This document shows, piece after piece, positions 52,435 through 62,295 of a stretch of DNA of 64,000 nucleotides. Where the stretch lies: assembly GCA_002722315.1 (NCBI GenBank), contig PBLG01000001.1, positions 1 to 64,000 of the forward strand, in the 5' to 3' direction. The stretch comes from Lysobacterales bacterium. GTDB taxonomy: Bacteria > Pseudomonadota > Gammaproteobacteria > Xanthomonadales > Wenzhouxiangellaceae. The notes below the pieces were generated by a model, which worked only from the letters and a program-made list of their open reading frames with translations, did not search any database and was not told the DNA's origin. Made by a program: the position numbers and the translations under genes. The number at the start of each line of letters is the position of its first letter. Position 1 is the first letter of the stretch.

Positions 52435-52842
52435 ATGCGGATATGTGCTTCGTTATTGTTCATTGCTTCATGCTTGGTGTTGGGGGGATGTGGTCAAGGG
52501 GAAGCACCAATATCCAACGATAGACTGATCGAAAGTTTCGAGCAGGGCAGGACAGGAATCTGGGTGAGCGCCGAGGCGCCGGTCGTCCAGTTGCTTGGCG
52601 ACGAGGACATCGGCGGCCAGCGCCAGCGCTTCACGATTCGACCCCAGGAGGGCGTGGTCGTGCAGGTGCGACACTCGCTGGACGACTCGGCCCGTGTGCC
52701 GGTCGAGCGCGGTGACGTCGTCCGGGTCCAGGGCTACTACCAGTGGGATGCGCGCGGCGGCTTCATTTCGCGGACATTCAGCGACCCGGAACAACCGGGG
52801 GGCGGCGGCTGGATCGAACACGAAGGCGAGCGCTACGACTGA
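52435..52842 (+). CDS. DUF3465-type lipoprotein
   Basis: Lipobox LVLGGCGQ; VVRVQGYYQWDARGGFISRTFSDPE. Confidence 0.7.
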   Translation: MRICASLLFIASCLVLGGCGQGEAPISNDRLIESFEQGRTGIWVSAEAPVVQLLGDEDIGGQRQRFTIRPQEGVVVQVRHSLDDSARVPVERGDVVRVQGYYQWDARGGFISRTFSDPEQPGGGGWIEHEGERYD

Positions 52843-52911
52843 TACCGAAGCGGCCCTTCACCCAGCTATACCGAGCGGCGCCGGCATCGCAACCGGCACC
52901 GCCATGTTCGC

Positions 52912-53583
52912 TCAATCGTCAAAATACTCGGGCTCGGCGCCCTGTATCTCGCCAACGGTTGCGCTTTCATGAATCTGGAGGTTGACCGGCCGCTCGAAGA
53001 CCAGCGGGCCGCCGACTTCGGAATCGGCGTGAATGATCACCGTCACCGGCTTGTCGGCCTTGGCGAACCGGGACTTTGCGACCCTCAATTCGCCCAGTAC
53101 GCGGCTTCCCTTCTCGAGTACGATCCCGCCGTTGTTGTTCTTTACCGATCCGGCGATCCCGCCCTCGATTCGTATCTGCCCGTTCACGGATTCCAGCGCA
53201 CCATCCACCCGTCCCCCGGATTGCAGCACGACCAGGCCGTTGACCGTCGCGACGCCGCCCGAGATTGTTGCGTCCTGGCCGATTTCGATGGAGCCGTTGA
53301 CCCCCTCGACATGCTCCGCCGACGCCCCGGCCCCGATCGTGATCTTGCCGTTGACGGTCGAAACGTGTCCGGCCACTGTCGTGTTCGAGCCGATGCTGAT
53401 GGACCCATTCACGCTCTCCACGTCGCCATTGACGCTGCTTTCGTCGCCGACCCTCACCGAGCCGTTGACAGTGCCCAGCCCGCGGTCCACGTCGGTACCG
53501 CTCGCGACGTCGATATCGCTGTTCATCCCGAAGCACCCGCCGAGCCAGAGCACGGCAAAAAAGACGGAAATTCGTAGCCTCAT
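52912..53583 (-). CDS. lipoprotein with repeated VNGSI.IG...V.G.V bactofilin-like beta repeats
   Basis: Lipobox LWLGGCFG; at least six VNG-x-I/V repeats. Confidence 0.7.
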   Translation of the reverse strand: MRLRISVFFAVLWLGGCFGMNSDIDVASGTDVDRGLGTVNGSVRVGDESSVNGDVESVNGSISIGSNTTVAGHVSTVNGKITIGAGASAEHVEGVNGSIEIGQDATISGGVATVNGLVVLQSGGRVDGALESVNGQIRIEGGIAGSVKNNNGGIVLEKGSRVLGELRVAKSRFAKADKPVTVIIHADSEVGGPLVFERPVNLQIHESATVGEIQGAEPEYFDD

Positions 53584-53675
53584 GAGTCCCGCTCCCGATG
53601 AGTATTGAATAGACAACCAATCATACGCCCGGCCCTAAGCGCGCGTAAGTCCCGAAAGTCACGCCCCGTGGAGGG

Positions 53676-54557
53676 CTATTCGGCTGAAGCGGTCGGGGGC
53701 CTGGCCGGCACCAGCCAGTCGCCGACGCTCGGCGGTGCCGAATCAGCGGTCTCCTCGAGCCCGACGAAGTCGAAAAGCGAGGTGTCACAAAGCTGGGAGG
53801 GCGCGACATTGGTCAGCGCCTTGAAGATCGTTTCGGTGCGTCCCGGCTGCCGTTTGTCCCATTCGGCCAGCATCTGCTTGATGGCCTGGCGCTGCAGGTT
53901 GGGCTGCGACCCGCACAGGTTGCACGGAATGATCGGGTAGTCGCGGGTCTCGGCGAGCTTCTCGAGGTCCGACTCGCGGCAGTAGGCCAGCGGCCGGATG
54001 ACGATGTTGTCGCCATCGTCGCTCTTGAGCTTCGGCGGCATCGCCTTCAGCGCACCGCCGTACAGCAGGTTCAGGAAAAACGTCTCGACGATGTCGTCCA
54101 GGTGATGGCCCAGCGCGATTTTCGTGAAGCCGTTTTCCCGGGCAAACGTGTACAGGTTGCCCCGACGCAGCCTCGAGCACAGCCCGCAGGTGGTCTTGCC
54201 CTCGGGAATCACGCGCTTGACCACCGAGTAGGTGTCACGCTCGATCACGTGGTAGTCGACGCCGATCGATTCCAGGTATTCCGGCAGCACGTGCTCGGGA
54301 AAACCGGGCTGCTTCTGGTCCAGGTTGACGGCGAAGAGTTCAAACGATACCGGCGCGCGGCGCTGCAGGCTGAGCAGCAGGTCCAGCATCGCGTAGCTGT
54401 CCTTGCCGCCGGAAAGACACACCATCACCCGGTCGCCGTCGCGGATCATCCCGTAATCGCCGATCGCCTTGCCGACGTTCTTGCGCAGTCGCTTGAACAG
54501 CTTGTCGGCGTTGTACTTGGCGGCCTTGTGCGCGGCGGTGTCGAGTGTTGCGGTCAT
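53676..54557 (-). CDS. ttcA: tRNA 2-thiocytidine(32) synthetase TtcA
   Basis: [39 protein letters not shown]. Confidence 0.96.
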   Translation of the reverse strand: MTATLDTAAHKAAKYNADKLFKRLRKNVGKAIGDYGMIRDGDRVMVCLSGGKDSYAMLDLLLSLQRRAPVSFELFAVNLDQKQPGFPEHVLPEYLESIGVDYHVIERDTYSVVKRVIPEGKTTCGLCSRLRRGNLYTFARENGFTKIALGHHLDDIVETFFLNLLYGGALKAMPPKLKSDDGDNIVIRPLAYCRESDLEKLAETRDYPIIPCNLCGSQPNLQRQAIKQMLAEWDKRQPGRTETIFKALTNVAPSQLCDTSLFDFVGLEETADSAPPSVGDWLVPARPPTASAE

Positions 54558-54639
54558 GGCGGGGAACGAACAGTTTCAAACCCGAAAGGATACAGGAAAT
54601 CAACAACCTGAGGCCGTCAGCGCCAGCCCTCGATTCGGA

Positions 54640-55596
54640 TCACGGGATCGAAATGCAGACGATCTTCGCGCTTGCCACGATCGTTGTACTGGTAAGGTTT
54701 ATCCAGCGGCATTGATAGCCCGCAACAGATCCCGGATCGGTCCAATCGAGAACATCGGTCCCGACAAGGCGTGACGACGTTTGCGGACAAGCGCCGTTCA
54801 GTGGTCGATCATTGGAATCCGTGCAGCTTGCGGTGGCCGCTCCAATCAAGCCGGGCGGAATGCTGATTTCTGGCGAACTGCTTTCATAAAGCTCGTCCCG
54901 GCTCCGGTAGCTGCCCGGTTGAAGCGCTGCCAGTTCGACGCATCCCGAAGCGGCAGCGCATGAAAATTCACCATCCACCTCCAGTTCGCCGACCACCCGT
55001 ACCGCCGGCTGGGTTGGTCCACTGTTTTCGACGAGCAACGCGACGCTGTCGTTGAACCGCTGTATTGCCACCCCGCCCTGCAGATCCACCGGCCCGTCGC
55101 TGAACACCTCGTCGGCCTCGACGCGGCCGGCGCGAACCTCGCCCGCCGTCGTAATGTCGCCGTCCACACTCAGCGCGCCCTGCACGTTCGCCTCCCCGTC
55201 CACGTCCAGCGGCGCGATCACGGCCTGGGCGGCAATCGCGTAGGGGGAGGCGTTGACCGGCTGGCGCGGCAGCAGCGGCGTGAACGCACCGGTGCTGGCC
55301 CCGTCGCGCACGCGGGCCTCGACCCAGTAGCCTCCGCCGGCCTCGAACGGCGCGCCGGTGAAGTCGGCGGCCAGCTCGAACAGCCCGCCGGTGACGGTCA
55401 CGTCGTCGAACGCGTTGACGTCGATGGAGGTCCCGCCGGCCTCGACGTTATAAAGCGCCAGCTCGAAGTCGAACGTGCCGTCGGCGGCCGTGCCGGCTTC
55501 GGTCAGGTAGCCCTGGTAGGTGAAGGTCGTGGTCTGGGCGTTTGCCGGACCGCCAATCAGAAGCAGGAAGGCAACAAATATTTCGACACGCATCAT
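54640..55596 (-). CDS. secreted fibre-like protein, paralogue 2
   Basis: Signal peptide; QTTTFTYQGYLTEAGTAADGTFDFELALYNVEAGG; near-identical to 55628 N-terminally, different tip. Confidence 0.7.
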   Translation of the reverse strand: MMRVEIFVAFLLLIGGPANAQTTTFTYQGYLTEAGTAADGTFDFELALYNVEAGGTSIDVNAFDDVTVTGGLFELAADFTGAPFEAGGGYWVEARVRDGASTGAFTPLLPRQPVNASPYAIAAQAVIAPLDVDGEANVQGALSVDGDITTAGEVRAGRVEADEVFSDGPVDLQGGVAIQRFNDSVALLVENSGPTQPAVRVVGELEVDGEFSCAAASGCVELAALQPGSYRSRDELYESSSPEISIPPGLIGAATASCTDSNDRPLNGACPQTSSRLVGTDVLDWTDPGSVAGYQCRWINLTSTTIVASAKIVCISIP

Positions 55597-55627
55597 ATTG
55601 ACTTCTCCGTAGCGCAGGGAACTCGTT

Positions 55628-56584
55628 TCAGGGCAGTGGCGGCAGGCAGTAGATACGCGTGTCCACGTTTTCCGGGGTTCCCCCGGAGTTCTTGTAGAAG
55701 CAAGAGAATCTGACGGGCAAGCTGGTGTCCGCAAGGTTTTGCCACTCGTGCGCGACGGCAACCATATTCGGCCGCAGAGAGGGGCAGTCCGCAAATACCG
55801 GAACGTGTTCGCTCGTTGGGCAGCTCGCTACCAGTTCGGAAGTCAACCCGGCCCCCACTGATCGGCTCTCGACGACCGTGACGATTTGCGCTCGATCGGC
55901 CAGGACGGGAAAGGCCAGCACCGAAGGCGTGATGCAGCCGCCGGCGCAGCGCAACTCGCCATCGAGTTCGAGGTCGCCGATCACCCTTGCCGCCGGCTGG
56001 GTCGGCCCGTCGTTGCCGACGACCAGCGCGACGTCGTCGCCGAAGCGCTGGATGGCCACGCCGCCGGTGAAGTCCACCGGTCCGTCGCTGGCCATCTCGT
56101 CGGCCTCGATGCGCCCGGCGCGAACCTCGCCGGTGGTCGTGATGTCGCCGACGACGCTCAGCGCGCCCTGCACGTTCGCATCGCCAGCGACGTCCAGCGG
56201 TGCGATCACGGCCTGGGCGGCGATGGCGTAGGGCGAGGCGTTGACGGCCTGCCGCGGCAGCAGCGGCGTGAAGGCACCGATGCTTGCCCCGTCGCGCACC
56301 CGGGCTTCGACCCAGTAGCTCCCGCCGGCCTCGAACGGCGCGCCGGTAAAGTCGGCCGGCAGCTCAAACAGCCCGCCGGTGACCGTTACGTCGTCGAAGG
56401 CGTTGACGTCGATGGGCGAACCGCCGGCGTCGACGTTGTAGAGGGCCAGCTCGAAGTCGAACTCGCCCTCGGCGGCGGTGCCGGCCTCGGTCAGGTAGCC
56501 CTGGTAAGTGAACGTGGTCGTCTGGGCCTGGACGCACAGCGATGCGACGGCCAGCAGCGCGGCGGCGATGAATCTGAAGATCAT
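55628..56584 (-). CDS. secreted fibre-like protein, paralogue 1
   Basis: Signal peptide; QTTTFTYQGYLTEAGTAAEGEFDFELALYNVDAGG; 4-bp overlap with 56581. Confidence 0.7.
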   Translation of the reverse strand: MIFRFIAAALLAVASLCVQAQTTTFTYQGYLTEAGTAAEGEFDFELALYNVDAGGSPIDVNAFDDVTVTGGLFELPADFTGAPFEAGGSYWVEARVRDGASIGAFTPLLPRQAVNASPYAIAAQAVIAPLDVAGDANVQGALSVVGDITTTGEVRAGRIEADEMASDGPVDFTGGVAIQRFGDDVALVVGNDGPTQPAARVIGDLELDGELRCAGGCITPSVLAFPVLADRAQIVTVVESRSVGAGLTSELVASCPTSEHVPVFADCPSLRPNMVAVAHEWQNLADTSLPVRFSCFYKNSGGTPENVDTRIYCLPPLP

Positions 56585-56901
56585 GGCAAGTCCTCCTCGT
56601 CTGGTACTTGGCTGCGCGCGGCGGGCGGGTTTTCGAAACTGTCGGTGAACACCAGGCTGCCGGCCGCGCCGGGGTGGGGCACCAGCGCACCGACGCGAAG
56701 CACGTAGTCATCGCCCTCGGCCCGGCCGACGACGGGTTGTCCTGTCAGTGCGATCACTTCGAAACGGCCGCCGGACGAGGTTTCTCCGCCCGACGCGACC
56801 GTGCCGCGTTCGAGTTCCTGGGCCGCGATGCTGCCGGTAAGCAACAGTCCCAGAATCACCGCGATCCTGGGCGTGGGTCGATCGATGCGTTGAGTTTTCA
56901 T
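56581..56901 (-). CDS. small exported protein with VFTDSFE motif
   Basis: Signal peptide; SGGRFEVIALTGQPVVGRAEGDDYVLRVGALVPHPGAAGSLVFTDSFENP. Confidence 0.6.
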   Translation of the reverse strand: MKTQRIDRPTPRIAVILGLLLTGSIAAQELERGTVASGGETSSGGRFEVIALTGQPVVGRAEGDDYVLRVGALVPHPGAAGSLVFTDSFENPPAARSQVPDEEDLP

Positions 56902-57025
56902 CGTTCTCGGACTCCGTGTTGTTCGATCGAAAAGCCCCGTGGCATCCGGGCCGTGGAGGCTGAGCTGGCCCGGACGCCGTCTCGGCCCGGGGCGCCCGGA
57001 TTCGGAAGCGCGGCTCGAATGCCCG

Positions 57026-60000
57026 CTACTCGAATCCATCGAGGAAGATCAGGTCGGCAAAGTCCTCGAATGCACCCACGTCGCAAGGCGTCCCGGAGGG
57101 CGCCGGGCGCGGCTGACCGCGCTGGTCCTGCGTCAGCGGCACCCCCAGAGCGTCGGCGCAACCTGCCGGGTTGCCGGCTTCTATGGCCGGACTGCCCGGC
57201 AGCAGCGCGCGCGTGGGCGTCGGACCGCCGTTGTCGGCCAGCGGACCTAAAAGCGGGTTGATGGGGTTTCCCGAATCGCCGACCTGGTCGCCGTCGACGG
57301 TGTCGACGAAGCCCGAGCAGAACGAGCCGGGAATCCCGACGATGTTGTGCCCGCCCGTGGTGAAATTGCCGGAACAATCGGGCTCAACGCCGTTGTCGCT
57401 GTCGGTGTTGCCGGCGAGGATGGTGTTGCGCAGGGACGCATCGGCCGCCGGGATGCCGCTGGACAGTCCGCCACCTGCGCGCGCACTGTTGCCGGCGATC
57501 GTTGACGACGCAATCGACAGCGTGGCGCCGGCGTTGACGACGAGTCCGCCGCCGAAGCTTCCAGACTCGTTGCCGCTGAACGTGGAATTCGTCACCAGGA
57601 GGTCGCTTCCGCTCACCGACACGCCGCCCCCGCCGGCGTCGGCGCTGTTGCCGTCGAAGGTCGAGTCGACGATATCCACGACGGTGCCGGATCCGGAGAG
57701 CCTCAGCGCGCCGCCGCTTCCCGATGTCGCTTCGTTCTGGCTGAAGCGCGAACGACTGATCAGGATCGACAGATTGGGGTTGTTACCGAATATCGCGCCC
57801 CCGCCGGCGGCTTCGCTGGCGGTGTTTCGCTCGAAGACGCAGCGATCGATCGTAACGTCGCCGAGGACGAACAGAGCACCGGCGCCGTCGCTTGAGTTGT
57901 CGGCGAATCGGCACTCGGAAAAGATCGCCGGCGCGCCGACCTGGAAAGTGTTGTCGTTTCCGGTGGTCACGGCGTTGCGGACCGTGAGGCCGTGGAACGA
58001 TAAAGGCGCTGACGTGGCGAATACGCCGTCGGGCGAATTGGTCGCGTCCAGCGCAAGCACGTCGCGACCGGGGCCATGAATTGCAAGCGGTTCGCTCACG
58101 GTCTGGAATCGTCCGGTGACCAGGATCGAGCCCGTAACGTCGGCCGTGAACGTGATGACGTCTTCGGCCGGCGACGGACTGCCGGCGCTGCACTCGTTGG
58201 CCGACGATCCGGAAGGCGCGTTGAAGCGTGCCGAATTGATCGCCTCGCGCAGCGTGCACTCGCCGTCGTCGGCTACGGTGTCGGCGTTGCTGTTGACGAC
58301 GATCGCGTCATTGCTGAATACGGCTTCGACGAGGCGTGAAGCGTCCATCGTGACCTGGCAGCCGGCGTCGCCACTGCAGTCCCCGCCCCAGGCGAGGAAC
58401 GCGAAGCCCGTCTCGGCCTGCGGGCTCAGTGAGACGACCGTGCCGGGAACGAACGGCGCACTGCAGGTGCCGGGGCAATCGATGCCTGATGGAGTGCTGG
58501 TGACCCGACCCTCGCCGAATACCTCAACCAGCAGGAGTTCGCGGTTATCGGCAAACGATGCCTGAACCGAGCGCGCCTGGTCCATCGTGATTTGGCACGT
58601 GCCCGATCCGGTGCAGTCGCCGGTGAATTCGTTGAACGTGAAGCCGGGCTCCGCGCTCGGGGTCAATTCGACCAGCGTGCCGTCCTCGTATTCCTCGGAG
58701 CAGTCGCCGGGGCAGTCGATGCCGGCCGGATTGCTCTGCACCGAGCCACCCGGGGTCGTCGAAACCGAAAGTTCGAAGGTCGGGATCGGCACGACCTCGG
58801 CGGCACCGATGTCGCAGCGCGGCCCGCCGATCTCGTCACCGTCGGCCTCGCGCGTCTCGCCGCGCTGGTCGGTCACCAGTGCGACGCCGTCTGCGCGCAG
58901 GCATCCGCCCGGGTTGCCGAAATCCAGTGCGGGGCTGCTTGCCAGCGGGAGTCGGGTGCGGGTCGGCCCGCCGTTGTCGGCGATCGGTCCCAGCACCGGC
59001 GACAGCGGGCTCGCCAGGTTGCCGGTCTGGTCACCGGTTATCGCGCCGAAGGTGCAGTCGTTGACTGCGCCGATCAGGTTATAGCCGTCGCTGACCGGCT
59101 GATCAGCGCAGTCCGGACCAGTGCCGTCGGGCGCGATGTTCTCGGCGATGATCGTGTTGCGCAGCAGTATGTCCTGTGCCTGGCCGGCGATGCCGCCGCC
59201 ACGACCGCTGCCGCCGTTGCCGTTGGCGGTGTTGCCGGTGATCGTCGAGCTGGCGATGGTGGCGGTATTGGGCAGTGCGTTGACCATCCACAGCGCGCCC
59301 GCGTCGTCTCCGGCGGCGTTGCCGTGAAAGGTGCTGTTGGTGATCTGGACGTCCGATTCCGACAGGAATGCCGCCCCGCCGCTGCCCGCGGCTTCGTTGT
59401 TCTCGAAAGTCGAGCGCCGGATCCGGATGGCGTGGTTCGACGAAGCGCTGTGAATCGCCCCGCCGCTGCCCGAGCTGACATTGCCGCTGAATGTCGTGTC
59501 GACCACCGAAAGGCCGATGATCTCGCCCGGATCGGCGATGCCCGGCAGAAACAGGAAAATTGCGGCGCCGTTGCCGCCGGCATTGTCTATGAACTCGCTG
59601 TTAGTGATGTCCACGAGCGCCGGTCCGCTGGTCGCCGATACGCTCAGCGTGCCGCCGGCGGCGTTGGTCATCTGATTGTTGACAAAGCGACAGTCGTCGA
59701 TGGTGAGCGTGGTACCCCCGGCGTCGCCCTGGAAAACGATGGCGCCGCCGCCGTTCTGCGCCGTCGTGTCCCTGATCTCGCAGTCGCTGAGCGTCAGATC
59801 CGCCGGCGTGTTCATCCGGATCGCCGCATTGCCGGACCCGCCAGCTTCCTCCAGCGCCAACCCGCTGATGATCAGCTCCGCGCTAGACGCCAGAATGCCG
59901 GCCGTGCCGTTGCCGCTGATCGAAAGCGCCGCGCGACCCGGTCCGGTGATCACGAGCGGCTCGGTAACGTCCGGCAGCGGATTGCCGTCGATCTGAATGG

Positions 60001-60247
60001 TTACGGGTACCAGCAGCAGGCCGAACTCGATGAAGTCGAAGCCTGACGTGCCATTGACGCACTCGCCGGACGATGCGCCGGATGCGGTGTTCGTATTGGC
60101 CGCGATGATCGCTTCGCGCAGCGTGCAGACGCCGTCGTCGGCGACTGTATCGGTCACGTTGTTGACCGTGATGGTGGCGGCCTGAGCCCCGATGCAGCTG
60201 GCCAGTGCAATCGCGGCCGCTGCGAGGAGATGGATGCTGCGGTTCAT
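57026..60247 (-). CDS. CSLREA-domain secreted beta-helix protein (two CSLREA units, choice-of-anchor-Q-like), C-terminal IFLDGFE
   Basis: [22 protein letters not shown] and [48 protein letters not shown]; two Cys-rich InlB-like repeats in between. Confidence 0.85.
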   Translation of the reverse strand: MNRSIHLLAAAAIALASCIGAQAATITVNNVTDTVADDGVCTLREAIIAANTNTASGASSGECVNGTSGFDFIEFGLLLVPVTIQIDGNPLPDVTEPLVITGPGRAALSISGNGTAGILASSAELIISGLALEEAGGSGNAAIRMNTPADLTLSDCEIRDTTAQNGGGAIVFQGDAGGTTLTIDDCRFVNNQMTNAAGGTLSVSATSGPALVDITNSEFIDNAGGNGAAIFLFLPGIADPGEIIGLSVVDTTFSGNVSSGSGGAIHSASSNHAIRIRRSTFENNEAAGSGGAAFLSESDVQITNSTFHGNAAGDDAGALWMVNALPNTATIASSTITGNTANGNGGSGRGGGIAGQAQDILLRNTIIAENIAPDGTGPDCADQPVSDGYNLIGAVNDCTFGAITGDQTGNLASPLSPVLGPIADNGGPTRTRLPLASSPALDFGNPGGCLRADGVALVTDQRGETREADGDEIGGPRCDIGAAEVVPIPTFELSVSTTPGGSVQSNPAGIDCPGDCSEEYEDGTLVELTPSAEPGFTFNEFTGDCTGSGTCQITMDQARSVQASFADNRELLLVEVFGEGRVTSTPSGIDCPGTCSAPFVPGTVVSLSPQAETGFAFLAWGGDCSGDAGCQVTMDASRLVEAVFSNDAIVVNSNADTVADDGECTLREAINSARFNAPSGSSANECSAGSPSPAEDVITFTADVTGSILVTGRFQTVSEPLAIHGPGRDVLALDATNSPDGVFATSAPLSFHGLTVRNAVTTGNDNTFQVGAPAIFSECRFADNSSDGAGALFVLGDVTIDRCVFERNTASEAAGGGAIFGNNPNLSILISRSRFSQNEATSGSGGALRLSGSGTVVDIVDSTFDGNSADAGGGGVSVSGSDLLVTNSTFSGNESGSFGGGLVVNAGATLSIASSTIAGNSARAGGGLSSGIPAADASLRNTILAGNTDSDNGVEPDCSGNFTTGGHNIVGIPGSFCSGFVDTVDGDQVGDSGNPINPLLGPLADNGGPTPTRALLPGSPAIEAGNPAGCADALGVPLTQDQRGQPRPAPSGTPCDVGAFEDFADLIFLDGFE

Positions 60248-61950
60248 GGCAGTTCTCCCATCCTGAGGTAGTAGTTGTCGCCGACCCAGAAGCCGTCCCA
60301 GGGCGGCGACTTCGGCGCCTCGTTCGGCGCGCCTTCCTTGGCGACCATGCTCAACTCGAACGCCTGGGCGACGCCCTCGGGTCTGAGCTCGTCGTCGGTG
60401 ATCGCGACCGTCACCGGCAGCCGCCACTGGATCGGCCGACCGAACATGTCCTTGGCCGCAACCTGCCACGGTCCGGTCACCGAAACGGCCAGCACGTCCT
60501 GCGGGCGCTTTTCGCTCTGGCCCCAGTCGCGGTCGTCGGCAAGGTATTGCTGCACCGAGCTGCTCAGCTGATCGGTGCTTCCGGGACCATCGAAACCGCT
60601 CATGTGGCCCGGCCAGGTCGCTGAAGCAATGCGCGCCATCTGTTCGTCGCGCTTGGCCTGCGCCAGTTGATCAACCTGGCTGCGCAGACGGTTCAGTCGC
60701 GGGTTGTTGGGATCGATGGATTGCCCTGTGCGGATCATCTCGGCGGCTTCTTCCAGTCGCTCTTGCTGAACCTTGGCCGAGTAATCGTCGATATCGGCCA
60801 GGCGCCCGGCAACATTGTCGGCGACCGTTTCGGCGCTGACTGCGCGGGTACCCCGCAGCTTGTCCAGAAACCCGAGCAAGGCCATGGCGTTATATGCAAC
60901 GCGAGAATTGGTCGACGACGCCTCGGCCCCGGCCGCGTCCAGCGCCTCCTCGATAGCCGCGCCCTGGCTGCCGTATTTCTGGCCGAACTCGAGCAGGGTC
61001 GGTCGAATCGCCTCGGCGGACGCTTCGGCGGCCTCGATGGCCGCCAGCGCCTCGTCGACGGCGCCGGGATTGTCGTAGTAGACGACGCTGCGACCGTGAA
61101 TCGAAGCGATCATGTCGCTGTGAGCTTGTTGCAGATCCAGGATGGCCTGGGCGTCTTCAGTGGCCGTGGCAGCCGTCGTCGCCGCATCGGCCCGGGCAGC
61201 GCCGGCTTTGGCTTCGGCACTGCCGATGGCGCTCGCCACCTCGGTGATCCGACCGCGGACGGTCGCGACTTCCTTCGAGTCGGCAACAGCGGGGTTCGCC
61301 GCGACGAATGCCTCCAGCCGTTCGGCGGATTCGGCCTGGTCGCGCTTTGCGCCTCTGAGGGCCAGCGCGGCCGCGTCTTCGCGATCTGCGTCGTGATAGG
61401 CGTCCAGGCTCGACTCGGCATTGTTCAGGGAAGTATCGATCTGTTGCAGTTCGAACTTCTGTCTCCGCGACAGCGCGGCGTCGGCCGCCGGGGCCGTCTG
61501 GCTCGGCGATTCGGAATTGCCGGTTGCTGAATGTTTCCGCGCTGCGGCGGGCGCCGCGCGCCGTTCACCCGAAGCCGGAGCGGTTGGCGAAGATGATGCG
61601 GCGTCGGCTCGCCCGATTGCGTCGGCCAGCTGATCGAGTCGAGTGCTTGCGGCCATGACGTCGGGATGCGAGACCAGTTCCCGATTTCGCGAAAGGAACT
61701 GATCCAGCCGATCGCGCGCCTGGTCCAGGTTGCGCTGGGCGCCCCGGCGCGCAAGTGCCGCTGCGTCGTCCCGGTCGGCCGACTCGATTCGCTCGAGATC
61801 CTTGGCGACGTTGTCCAGGCTGCGATGCACCTGGTCGATCTTGAATTGCTCGCTGGATCCCAGCGGCTCGTTGGCGTGAGCGGCCACCGCAAGAATCAGC
61901 GTCAGCAGGGCGCTCAGCATGATGATTTGATGTCGTGACGGAATGTTCAT
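60244..61950 (-). CDS. exported coiled-coil protein of unknown function
   Basis: Signal peptide LSALLTLILAVAAHA; two related coiled-coil blocks (F.I.Q...SL.N....L......DREDAAALA.RGA.R...). Confidence 0.7.
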   Translation of the reverse strand: MNIPSRHQIIMLSALLTLILAVAAHANEPLGSSEQFKIDQVHRSLDNVAKDLERIESADRDDAAALARRGAQRNLDQARDRLDQFLSRNRELVSHPDVMAASTRLDQLADAIGRADAASSSPTAPASGERRAAPAAARKHSATGNSESPSQTAPAADAALSRRQKFELQQIDTSLNNAESSLDAYHDADREDAAALALRGAKRDQAESAERLEAFVAANPAVADSKEVATVRGRITEVASAIGSAEAKAGAARADAATTAATATEDAQAILDLQQAHSDMIASIHGRSVVYYDNPGAVDEALAAIEAAEASAEAIRPTLLEFGQKYGSQGAAIEEALDAAGAEASSTNSRVAYNAMALLGFLDKLRGTRAVSAETVADNVAGRLADIDDYSAKVQQERLEEAAEMIRTGQSIDPNNPRLNRLRSQVDQLAQAKRDEQMARIASATWPGHMSGFDGPGSTDQLSSSVQQYLADDRDWGQSEKRPQDVLAVSVTGPWQVAAKDMFGRPIQWRLPVTVAITDDELRPEGVAQAFELSMVAKEGAPNEAPKSPPWDGFWVGDNYYLRMGELP

Positions 61951-62071
61951 TGGCTGTAGTTCCCCATGAAGGTTTGTCGGGACGGTCCCTCGATCCCGCT
62001 TTGCGCGTTGCTGGCCGGCCTTCGCAGGTGCTGGCCCCGGAACGTGGCGGATCAGGATCCCAACGCTGACC

Positions 62072-62088
62072 TGCAAGCCGCGCGCCAG
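62072..62088 (-). promoter_or_regulatory. sigma-54 (-24/-12) promoter for the 61950-54640 operon
   Basis: Minus strand CTGGCGCG-CGGC-TTGCA versus consensus YTGGCACG-N4-TTGCW; one mismatch, correct GG-N10-GC spacing. Confidence 0.75.
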
Positions 62089-62138
62089 CCCGATCTCAGC
62101 CAATGAAATCAGAGCGTTGCAAGGGTCGAGGCCGCTCG

Positions 62139-62158
62139 CTGTCTCAGGATGGAGACAG
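62139..62158. promoter_or_regulatory. candidate upstream activator site CTGTCTC-N6-GAGACAG
   Basis: Perfect 7-bp arms about 80-100 bp upstream of the expected start site. Confidence 0.45.
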
Positions 62159-62295
62159 GTCGAGCCGCACCGTCACAGCGGGGTTCGGGCTGCCGAAAGC
62201 GGCCGCGACGGTGTAATCGGGGAATCGCCGGTCCGGCGATCCGAAAGCGGTAAGGAGAGGCGTCTGCAGCGCCCGCTGCCGTGGTGGCCGAGCGC

